The translations under genes and the position numbers were made by a program. From Maribacter sp. MJ134 (GTDB lineage Bacteria > Bacteroidota > Bacteroidia > Flavobacteriales > Flavobacteriaceae), in NCBI RefSeq assembly GCF_003970695.1, contig NZ_CP034570.1:2604001-2668000 (forward strand): a DNA stretch of 64,000 nucleotides, read 5' to 3'. The notes beneath the pieces were generated by a model that worked only from the letters and a program-made list of their open reading frames with translations, was not told the DNA's origin and searched no databases. Shown here piece by piece: positions 9,693 through 18,123 of this stretch (the first letter of the stretch is position 1; each line of letters starts with the position of its first letter).

Positions 9693-11765
9693 ATGAAATT
9701 TTTTACTCCACGATTCGCCTTTTTCGCGATGGCATTATTCTTAATGGCCTCCTGTGATAGGGATAGGGGCTTCGACGCCATCTTAAACGAAGGTCCGGCA
9801 CCTAGCGAATTGCAAGCAAATATCGTATTTAATAATGAGGAGCCCCCTTTTTCGGTTACGATAAGCCCTACAGCTGACGGGGCTACGGCGTTTGAAGTAT
9901 TATCGGGCATACCCGGACAAGCCGCTGAACTCATTGGAATACAACAATCCTTAACCTTTGATTATCCCGATGCCGATGAGAATTTTTTCGTGACCATTAG
10001 GGCGATTGCCCCCAACGGTAGGGTAACGGAAGAACAGTTTGAGATTGTACCCCCTGCCGACCCATGTACTCAGATATTCAGTGCCCCGGTAAGTTGGGAT
10101 AATGGTAATGACCCGGCGTTCTTCTTTGGGTTTAATGGTGTAGAACTAGAAGTGGTAGCTAATCCAGACCCTTCTGGAGCCAATTCTGAAGTTTCCAACG
10201 TCTTACAGATTACACAGGACGGAGGCGGTAATTTTGATGGATTTGGCGTGCAAATGACAGGACCTGCTCTTTTTAGCGCCGCAGATAAAATTGTTAGATT
10301 AAATTTCTGGTCGGATGTGGAATTGCCCGTAAGACTTACGGTGCAGCAGGACCCTAATAACACAACAGAACGAGAAGCAGAAGTAAATTTAATACATACA
10401 GGAACCGGATGGGAAGAACTTCGTTTTGACTTTTCTAATGCCATAGCAGGTTTTACGGGCAATCCTGATGGGGCACTTGGTATTGCAGATGGCGCAAGTT
10501 TTGTGCCCACGGGAGCGTATATTCGATTCCAAATGTTCATTAGCCCTGGTGACGATGTTGCCGGCACCTTTTTCTTGGACAACGTTGGTATTTGCGAAGG
10601 TGGTGGCGCAGCACCGCCGGAAGAACCAATGGAGGAAGAAATGGAGGCCTGTGCCAGAATTTTTAACACCCCAATTACCTTTGAAAATGGTGAGGAGTTT
10701 TTTGGATTCAACGGTGTTGATGTTCAAGTAGTAGCAAACCCGGACCAATCTGGAGCCAACCCTAACGCTACCAATGTATTGGAAATCGTACAAGACGGTG
10801 GTGGCAATTTTGACGGATTTGGAACAGTATTAGAAAATCCTGTGGATTTTAGTAGTGACGATAAAGTAGTGCGTGCACTTGTATGGTCTACTTCTGCTGT
10901 TACCTTTAGGTTAAATATGCAGCAAAACCCTACCAATAATGAAACAGAACGTGAAGTTGAGGTTGCAGCAGAACATGGCGGAACAGGATGGGAAGAACTT
11001 CTTTTCGATTTTGCCAATGCAGTAGCAGGTTTCGTTAGCGAAGGTGAAGCTCTTGGTATTGCAACCGGTGCACCTTTTGCACCTACTGGTCAATATAATC
11101 AACCTACATTCTTCATAGCTCCAGGACAAGATGTTGCGGGAACATTCTATCTAGATAATCTTGGCGCATGTCCAGGTGATGACACTAGTTCAACTGGTGG
11201 TGGAGAAGAAGAGGAAGAAGAAGCAGCTGATCCGTGTATTACTATTTTTCCAGACGCAATAACATTCGAAAATGGTGAAGAATTCTTCGGATTCAACGGA
11301 GTAACCGTACAAATAGTTCCTAATCCAGACCAAACTGGTGCTAATGCAAACGCTACCAATGTATTAGAAATAGTGCAAGACGGCGGTGGTAATTTTGACG
11401 GATTTGGTACTGTACTGGCAAACCCTGTGGATTTTAGCGCAGAAGATAAAGTGGTACGCGTACTGGTATGGTCTACGAGTGCTGTGACTTTTAGACTGAA
11501 CATGCAACAAAATCCCAACAATAATGAAACCGAGCGCGAGGTTGAAGTCGCTGTGGCACACGGAGGAACCGGATGGGAAGAATTACGCTTTGATTTTGCA
11601 ACAGCGGTTGCCGGTTTTGCAAATGGTGGAGAGGCACTTGGTATCGCCAACGGTGAGGCTCTAGCTCCAACAGGGCAATACAACCAACCAACCTTCTTTA
11701 TAGCACCAGGAGAAGATGTTTCTGGCACCTTCTATATTGATAACCTCGGGTCTTGTCCGGAATAA
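9693..11765 (+). CDS. three-module surface lipoprotein, probable glycan-binding protein of the locus
   Basis: This 690-residue lipoprotein (signal ending LFLMASC, then DRDRG) is taken from the ATG at 9693; ATGs at 9600 and 9672 would only extend the signal. A small N-terminal domain (about 25-120) is followed by three tandem modules of about 173 residues, each starting and ending with Cys: C125-C301, C320-C493 and C515-C688. Modules share FENGEEFFGFNGV, NVLEIVQDGGGNFDGFG, GTGWEEL-FDF and GTFYLDNLG, and are joined by Gly/Pro/Glu-rich linkers. Modules 2 and 3 are close in protein but differ at many synonymous sites, so the duplication is not recent. No hydrolase motif is visible. The beta-sandwich-like pattern, the lipoprotein anchor and the place before GH10 and GH3 suggest a carbohydrate-binding SGBP, but I cannot name the family. 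Confidence 0.7.
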   Translation: MKFFTPRFAFFAMALFLMASCDRDRGFDAILNEGPAPSELQANIVFNNEEPPFSVTISPTADGATAFEVLSGIPGQAAELIGIQQSLTFDYPDADENFFVTIRAIAPNGRVTEEQFEIVPPADPCTQIFSAPVSWDNGNDPAFFFGFNGVELEVVANPDPSGANSEVSNVLQITQDGGGNFDGFGVQMTGPALFSAADKIVRLNFWSDVELPVRLTVQQDPNNTTEREAEVNLIHTGTGWEELRFDFSNAIAGFTGNPDGALGIADGASFVPTGAYIRFQMFISPGDDVAGTFFLDNVGICEGGGAAPPEEPMEEEMEACARIFNTPITFENGEEFFGFNGVDVQVVANPDQSGANPNATNVLEIVQDGGGNFDGFGTVLENPVDFSSDDKVVRALVWSTSAVTFRLNMQQNPTNNETEREVEVAAEHGGTGWEELLFDFANAVAGFVSEGEALGIATGAPFAPTGQYNQPTFFIAPGQDVAGTFYLDNLGACPGDDTSSTGGGEEEEEEAADPCITIFPDAITFENGEEFFGFNGVTVQIVPNPDQTGANANATNVLEIVQDGGGNFDGFGTVLANPVDFSAEDKVVRVLVWSTSAVTFRLNMQQNPNNNETEREVEVAVAHGGTGWEELRFDFATAVAGFANGGEALGIANGEALAPTGQYNQPTFFIAPGEDVSGTFYIDNLGSCPE

Positions 11766-11800
11766 AATTAAACATTGACAATTAACTTTATGTAGCCTTA

Positions 11801-11836
11801 AAAGGGTGAGCCTCTTACTGACTTGGCTCGCCCTTT
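11801..11836 (+). terminator. stem-loop after the three-module lipoprotein
   Basis: AAAGGGTGAGCC at 11801-11812 pairs over 12 bases (one G-T wobble) with GGCTCGCCCTTT at 11825-11836. It lies 36 bases after the stop, with only a weak T tract following. It may lower read-through into the xylanase gene, giving more binding protein than enzyme. Confidence 0.6.
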
Positions 11837-11963
11837 AATTTGCGAAACATTTGGTCTGTTTTTAAATTTTCCTAAGAAAATTATCAGGTAATGATATACC
11901 TCATTTAAATCTAAAACAGGTTAAAAAAATGAATAAGCAACATATATCTTGATTAAACCTACC

Positions 11964-13607
11964 ATGAATTTTCTAAAACCTTTCACAGTTCTTACCCTAA
12001 TAATGCTTCTTTTTGCCCAATTGAGTTTTGCACAAGAAGAAACCACCTATTTGATCACTGATTTTGATGGAAACGGTATATTACCCAATGCATGGCAATC
12101 ATATGGGGATTTAGGTTCTCATGGCGTGGTGAGCGCCAAGCCAAACAGCGATGGCAAATTTTACGAACAAGTTTGGAATGGTAGTACCGATGAAGGTTAT
12201 ATTGTAAGCCAATCTGATATCACATTTAGGCTAATTCCCAAAAAGAAATTAAAAGATAAAACTATAGACAATGTCTTTCTTAGGCTAGATATCAGTTGTG
12301 GAGGAGCTCCTGGCACTAAAATAAATATAGTCTTAGTAGATGGCCCTAATGATTGCTGTAGTAACGATGTAAACTGGCAGTATTCTTTTGTTAAAAACAC
12401 CTGCGAATGGGAAACCATAGAAATAAACTTAGCAGAATTTGGCTATGCCTATGACCCCAGCAATCATGAAAAAAGTATTAACATCAATAAAGTAGGAAGA
12501 GTTAAGATAGGTGTGGATGTTTTTTCGGGAACCAAAAGACAACTTGTTCAATTTGACAATGTGGCGCTAGTGGTTAAAGACAAGGTAGCAGTTACAGGCT
12601 ATGACCCTAGTGCAAGTATCGCTGACACTAACACCTTAAAAAATGGGGCTAAGGATTTTTTCGTTGGCATAGCGGTTAATCCATCACGAGTTCAAGACGC
12701 TAATTATAGCGCTGTTTACACAAAGGAGTTTAATAGCGTTACGGCAGAGAACGCCATGAAGATGAAGAGCATCTTTAAAGGAATAGATAGTGAAGGAAAT
12801 CTAAACTTAGATTGGACTAATTCTGATCTTATCGTGGATTTTGCAGAAGCAAATGGTTTAAACGTACATGGGCACACACTCATATGGCACGAAAGTATTC
12901 CTGACTTTATAAAGACTTTTACAGGCACAAATCAAGAATTTGAGTCCATCATAGAAAAATACATCACGGCCGTTGTAACAAGATACAAAGACAAGGTTGA
13001 TTCTTGGGATGTGGTAAACGAAGCTATCACGGACAACAGTTCAGCTTTAAGGCCATCGGTATTTCTGGAGCGCATGGGGCCGGACTATGTAAAAAAGTGT
13101 TTTCAGTATGCCAGAAATGCGGACCAAGAGGTAAAGCTATTTTATAATGACTATAACTTGGTTTTCGATACACAAAAACAGAAAGGAGCTTTTGAAATTA
13201 TTGATGATTTAATGGCCAACAACCTTATAGACGGCGTAGGATACCAAATGCATATAGATTATAACTTTCCCAATAAGCAAGCTCTACAAACCGCAACAGC
13301 CCTTATTGTAAAACGAAAATTACTAGTTCATTTTTCTGAATTAGATGTAAAAACTAACCCTAAAGGAGCTATCGCTGAGTTTACCGAGAAAAGAAATAAT
13401 GCGCAGGCACAAAAGGTTTATGAAGTAGTGGAAGTTTACAACGCCATACCCACAGAAAATAAATATGCCTTAACAGTTTGGGGGCTTAAAGATGATGATT
13501 CTTGGGTAACGCCACGTTATGGTTTTCTAGATTGGCCACTATTATTCGATAGTTCTTTTGGCAAAAAGAAGGCTTATGCCGCCTTCATACAAGCATTAGA
13601 AAAGTAA
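11964..13607 (+). CDS. GH10 endo-1,4-beta-xylanase with N-terminal beta-sandwich domain
   Basis: This 547-residue enzyme starts at the ATG at 11964; an upstream in-frame TTG at 11949 is unlikely. A type I signal peptide ends near ALSFAQ (residue 24). Residues about 25-205 form a domain with four or more Cys and an ending FDNVALVV, like a carbohydrate-binding beta-sandwich. Residues about 215-545 are GH10: HGHTLIWHESIP, WDVVNEAI (acid/base Glu353), HFSELDVK (nucleophile Glu459) and ALTVWGLKDDDSW. It cleaves internal beta-1,4-xylosidic bonds in xylan. With no lipobox it is predicted periplasmic or released. It is followed at 49 bases by the GH3 gene, with which it should act in series. Confidence 0.93.
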   Translation: MNFLKPFTVLTLIMLLFAQLSFAQEETTYLITDFDGNGILPNAWQSYGDLGSHGVVSAKPNSDGKFYEQVWNGSTDEGYIVSQSDITFRLIPKKKLKDKTIDNVFLRLDISCGGAPGTKINIVLVDGPNDCCSNDVNWQYSFVKNTCEWETIEINLAEFGYAYDPSNHEKSININKVGRVKIGVDVFSGTKRQLVQFDNVALVVKDKVAVTGYDPSASIADTNTLKNGAKDFFVGIAVNPSRVQDANYSAVYTKEFNSVTAENAMKMKSIFKGIDSEGNLNLDWTNSDLIVDFAEANGLNVHGHTLIWHESIPDFIKTFTGTNQEFESIIEKYITAVVTRYKDKVDSWDVVNEAITDNSSALRPSVFLERMGPDYVKKCFQYARNADQEVKLFYNDYNLVFDTQKQKGAFEIIDDLMANNLIDGVGYQMHIDYNFPNKQALQTATALIVKRKLLVHFSELDVKTNPKGAIAEFTEKRNNAQAQKVYEVVEVYNAIPTENKYALTVWGLKDDDSWVTPRYGFLDWPLLFDSSFGKKKAYAAFIQALEK

Positions 13608-13656
13608 CTTGAACACAACTCAACTTCGTACTATTAAAATGTAAAGCATTAAAAAT

Positions 13657-16293
13657 ATGAACCATTTAAAAAATATAGCTCAAGTACTCTTATTAGTCCT
13701 ACTATTTCTTACGGGGTGTTCAGAATCCAAAAAACAACGTACGGATGTGCAAGTGTATGAAAAACCCAATTTTGAAGAGCAGGCCAAGGGTCTGGTCGCT
13801 CAAATGACTTTAGAGGAAAAAGTAGGCCAAATGCATTACGAATCTCCGGCTATAGCGCGTTTGGGTATACCAGAATACAATTGGTGGAACGAATGCTTAC
13901 ATGGTGTTGGAAGAGCAGGTAAGGCAACAGTATATCCACAGGCCATAGGCTTGGCAGCTACTTTTGATAAGGATAACATGTCTAAAATTTCAACGATCAT
14001 ATCTGATGAGGCTCGTGCTAAACACCATGACTTTGCATCACGCGGAAAAAGAGGTATTTATCAGGGTTTGACCTATTGGACTCCTAACATTAATATTTTT
14101 CGTGACCCAAGATGGGGTCGCGGCATGGAAACCTATGGCGAAGACCCGTATTTAGCTGGAGAATTGGCCGTGAGATTTATTAAAGGGCTACAAGGAGACG
14201 ACCCTAATTATTTAAAGCTGGTGGCAACAGCTAAGCATTTTGCGGTGCACAGTGGACCAGAAGCAGACAGGCATCGGTTTAATGCGGTCCCGAGCCCACA
14301 AGATTTTTTGAATACTTATAGTCCACATTTTGAAAAAGTAGTAAAAGAAGCAGGTGTGTATTCCATTATGTGCGCTTATAATAGTTATAACGGAAAACCT
14401 TGTTGCGGAAATCAAGAACTCAGTAGTTTGTTACGAAACGATTGGGGTTTTAAAGGTTACATTGTATCCGATTGTTGGGCGATTAGGGATTTTTATGATG
14501 ATAATGCGCATGATATTAGTGCAGATACCAAAGAAGCATCAGCCATAGCTGTAAAAGCGGGCACTGATTTAAATTGCGGAAGCTCTTACCCTGCACTGGT
14601 AAAAGCTGTTGAAGATGGTTTAATAAGTGAAGCAGAATTGGATGTTTCTTTAATTAGATTGATGGTGGCCCGTTTAAAATTAGGCCTATTTGCACCTGAA
14701 GGAGCCGTAAAATATGCAGCTATACCCTATGAGGTGGTGGATTCTGAAAAACACAGGCTTTCGGCATTAGAAACTGCTCGCAAATCCATGGTGCTTTTAA
14801 AGAACGAGGACAAGTTGTTGCCTTTAGATAAAAATAAGATTAAGAAAATTGCGGTAATTGGCTCCAACGCAAATGATTTAGAAGTGTTACTCGGCAATTA
14901 CAATGGTTACCCCACTGAGCCTATAACACCCTTAGAAGGCATTAAACAAAAATTACCCAATGCAGAGGTGTCTTACGCGGTCGGATGCAAATTGGCAGAA
15001 GGACTACCCGTTTTCGAGCCAATGCCAAAATCCGTATTATTTTCTGATAGTTCTATGAAAACTAGCGGATTAAAAGGAGCGTACTACGACAATATTTCTT
15101 TTGAAGGCGCCCCAGTACATACCCGTGTGGACGAAACTGTTGATTTTACGTGGAGAACAACACCTCCTTTTAAAGACATGAATCCAGATACCTATGCTGT
15201 TAAATGGTCAGGAATTCTTTCCGTTGACAAAACTGGAAATTACGCGCTCGGTGGAGAAGCCTTCTCTTCCATGAAGTTATTTTTAGACGACAAATTGTTG
15301 TTGGAAAGAAACGATGTACATCACCCAAAAAAGATATACGAATACGTAAAATTACAGGCGGGTAAAAAGTATAAAATTCGTTTTGAATGTGTTCAGAATA
15401 AAACGGACCATTCTATCATGAGGCTATTATGGGAAGCACCTAAAGATAATTTGGAGGCAGAAGCCATTGCCATTGCCAAAGATGCAGATACGGTTATTTT
15501 GTGTATGGGTATAAGTCCTTTATTAGAAGGGGAAGAAATGAAAGTTAAGGTAGATGGTTTTTCTGGCGGAGACCGTGTGCATACCAAATTACCTAAAACA
15601 CAATCCGAATTAATCAAAAAAATTCAGGCACTAGGAAAACCAACAATTCTAGTCTTGCTAAATGGTAGCGCATTATCCATTAATTGGGAAAACGACAACA
15701 TACCGGCTATTATAGAGGCTTGGTATCCGGGTCAAGCAGGTGGCACGGCCATTGCCGATGTTATTTTTGGAGATTACAACCCTTCGGGAAGGTTACCAGT
15801 TACTTTCTACAAAGACATTAATGATATTCCTGCCTTTAGTGATTATAAAATGAAAGGCAAGACCTATCGCTACTTTAAAGGAGATCCTTTATATGAGTTT
15901 GGTTACGGTCTTAGCTACACCAAATTTAAATACAGCAATATAGAAGTGCCAAGTACTTTAGAATCTGGCAATGACCTTACCGTAAAGGTTAATTTAGAAA
16001 ATATTGGAGATTTAAAAGGAGATGAAGTAGTACAAGTATATGTGCAAAACACCAATGCAGATGAATTTAATCCTCATAAAACCCTAGCTTCTTTTGAACG
16101 GGTTTCCTTTGCCCCGGGAGAAAAGAAAACCTTGACTTTTACCATTGACAAAGAACAATTGAGTTCCGTAAATGCGAATGGTGAAAAAGTAATGTTACCA
16201 GGAGCATATAATATTTCAGTTGGTGGGGCACAACCCTCTGAAAAAAGAATCAAAGAGGGTTCCGTAGTGACACATAAACTAACTGTTTTGTGA
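13657..16293 (+). CDS. GH3 beta-xylosidase/beta-glucosidase family lipoprotein with PA14 insertion
   Basis: This 878-residue protein has a lipobox (LFLTGC). The GH3 N-terminal barrel (about 45-340) shows [42 protein letters not shown] and YIVSDCWAI, with the nucleophile Asp272. The C-terminal alpha/beta domain is split by a PA14 domain (about 465-590, LKGAYYDN to RLLWEAP). A fibronectin-III-like domain ends the protein (about 765-870). The plant-type wording around the active site and the GH10 neighbour favour beta-xylosidase: trimming xylooligosaccharides to xylose. Substrate cannot be fixed from sequence; beta-glucosidase is the alternative. PA14 insertions in GH3 enzymes often shape or cover the active site. 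Confidence 0.93.
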   Translation: [878 protein letters not shown]

Positions 16294-16446
16294 AGCGCCG
16301 TAAAGATTTAAGGGATTTCTTTATCTTTCTAAATCAAGAAACTAGAAATGGGTTCATGATAGCGACTAGTTGAACAGTACGAAGTGCGAAGAATGAAGAA
16401 GGCAAAAAGTAAGATTGTTTTTAAATAATAATAAAGTATAGAGCGT

Positions 16447-18114
16447 ATGGAATCCGTTATGGAATTTGGTGATTGGATAGTTTTGGGAATGTATTTCCTA
16501 GTCCTAATCGGTGTTGCGGTTTGGGTGGTGCTTCAAAAGAACAAGGATACGGAGGACTATTTTTTAGCAGGTAGAAACGTAGGATGGTTTGTCATTGGAG
16601 CATCTATTTTTGCATCGAACATTGGTTCAGAACATGTCGTAGGCTTGGCCGGTACAGGGTTTGAGTCCGGAACACCAATGGCACATTACGAGCTACACGC
16701 TTGGATCGTGCTTCTTTTGGGATGGTTGTTCCTTCCATTTTATATACGGAGCGGGGCATTTACGATGCCCGAGTTTCTTGAGAAACGTTTTGATAGTCGC
16801 TCCCGATGGTTCTTATCCATTTTCTCTCTTGTAGGTTATGTAATCACCAAAGTTTCGGTAACCATATATGCAGGTGGTATTGTTGTTTCCGAGTTGTTAG
16901 GTGTATCCTTTTGGGGTGGGGCTATAGGCATCGTAATTTTTACGGGTATTTACACGATCGTTGGCGGAATGAAGGCGGTTATCTATACGGAAACCCTACA
17001 AACTATTATCCTAATTCTAGGATCATTGATCATCACTTTTCTTGGCCTACAGGAAATTGGCGGCTGGACGGCCATGACCGAAACCGTAAAAGAAGTGAGT
17101 CCACAACACTTTAATATGTGGCGACCTATGACCGACCCTGATTTTCCATGGACGGGATTATTGATAGGCGGCACCATAGTAGGTATCTGGTACTGGTGTA
17201 CGGATCAGTACATCGTGCAAAGAACCTTAGCTGCCAATAATATTAAAATAGGTCGCAGAGGGGCTATTTTTGGAGCTTACTTAAAACTACTTCCCATATT
17301 TATATTTCTGATTCCTGGTATTATTGCCTTTGCATTGACTATCGAAAATCCTGATGTTTTTAGTGTAGACAAAGCAGACCGTGCTTTTCCAATGTTGGTA
17401 AAGACATTATTACCCGTAGGATTAAAAGGCTTGGTGGCCGGAGGGCTTATCGCCGCATTAATGAGTTCATTGGCATCCGTATTTAATTCTTGCTCTACAA
17501 TTTTCACTATAGACATATATAAAAAAATAATGCCGCAAAAGAGCGAAAAACAGCTTCTCAAAATAGGAAAATTGGCCACGGGGGTAATCGTAATTCTTGG
17601 AATCTTATGGATTCCCATTATGGAAAAGATTGGTGGCGGTGTAATGTACCAGTACCTCCAGAATGTACAATCCTATATTGCTCCCCCGGTTACAACGGTT
17701 TTTCTACTAGGAATTATCTGGAAAAGGGTGAATTCCACTGCAGCCATTACCACCCTAATGAGTGGACTAGGGCTTCTTATCGCTAGGTTGGGTAGTGAGA
17801 TATACTACCAGCCAGCAATTGAACATTTTAAACAGACAGGAGAGCAATTAGCCTCTGGTTTTATGTACACTTTTGCCACCATAAATTTTGCTCATATGGC
17901 TATTTTTATGTTCATTTTTTCTATGGCCTTATGTATAGGAACATCATTGGCCACCACTGCACCTAATTACCAAACCATAAGAGGTTTGTCTTTTGGAACA
18001 TTGAGTGCTGAAGATAAGCAGTTGGCAAAGAAAAGCTATGATACTATCGACGTAGTCTTATCGGTATTATTGGTGGTTATCGTTATAGGAATACTCATGT
18101 ATTTTACAGGTTGA
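16447..18114 (+). CDS. sodium/solute symporter (SSS/SGLT family), probable sugar importer
   Basis: The protein has 555 residues, usual for sugar-type SSS transporters, with about 14 predicted membrane helices and the family signatures DYFLAGRNVGWFVIGASIFASNIGSEH near the N-terminus (about 36-60) and GLIAALMSSLASVFNSCSTIFTIDIYKK in the middle. It should import a monosaccharide or small glycoside across the inner membrane with Na+. It lies 153 bases after the GH3 gene in the same direction and closes the plus-strand arm, so xylose or xyloside import is the likely job. An in-frame ATG four codons in (16459) is an alternative start. It meets the polymerase gene tail to tail with only 9 bases between. 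Confidence 0.92.
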   Translation: MESVMEFGDWIVLGMYFLVLIGVAVWVVLQKNKDTEDYFLAGRNVGWFVIGASIFASNIGSEHVVGLAGTGFESGTPMAHYELHAWIVLLLGWLFLPFYIRSGAFTMPEFLEKRFDSRSRWFLSIFSLVGYVITKVSVTIYAGGIVVSELLGVSFWGGAIGIVIFTGIYTIVGGMKAVIYTETLQTIILILGSLIITFLGLQEIGGWTAMTETVKEVSPQHFNMWRPMTDPDFPWTGLLIGGTIVGIWYWCTDQYIVQRTLAANNIKIGRRGAIFGAYLKLLPIFIFLIPGIIAFALTIENPDVFSVDKADRAFPMLVKTLLPVGLKGLVAGGLIAALMSSLASVFNSCSTIFTIDIYKKIMPQKSEKQLLKIGKLATGVIVILGILWIPIMEKIGGGVMYQYLQNVQSYIAPPVTTVFLLGIIWKRVNSTAAITTLMSGLGLLIARLGSEIYYQPAIEHFKQTGEQLASGFMYTFATINFAHMAIFMFIFSMALCIGTSLATTAPNYQTIRGLSFGTLSAEDKQLAKKSYDTIDVVLSVLLVVIVIGILMYFTG

Positions 18115-18123
18115 TTTTCTTCC

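Noticed and set aside
10070-11728. Long open frames on the minus strand across the three-module lipoprotein gene
   Set aside because: They are antisense shadows of the repeated plus-strand modules: Ser/Pro/Thr-rich products with no family pattern, while the plus frame has clear signal, modules and conserved ends.
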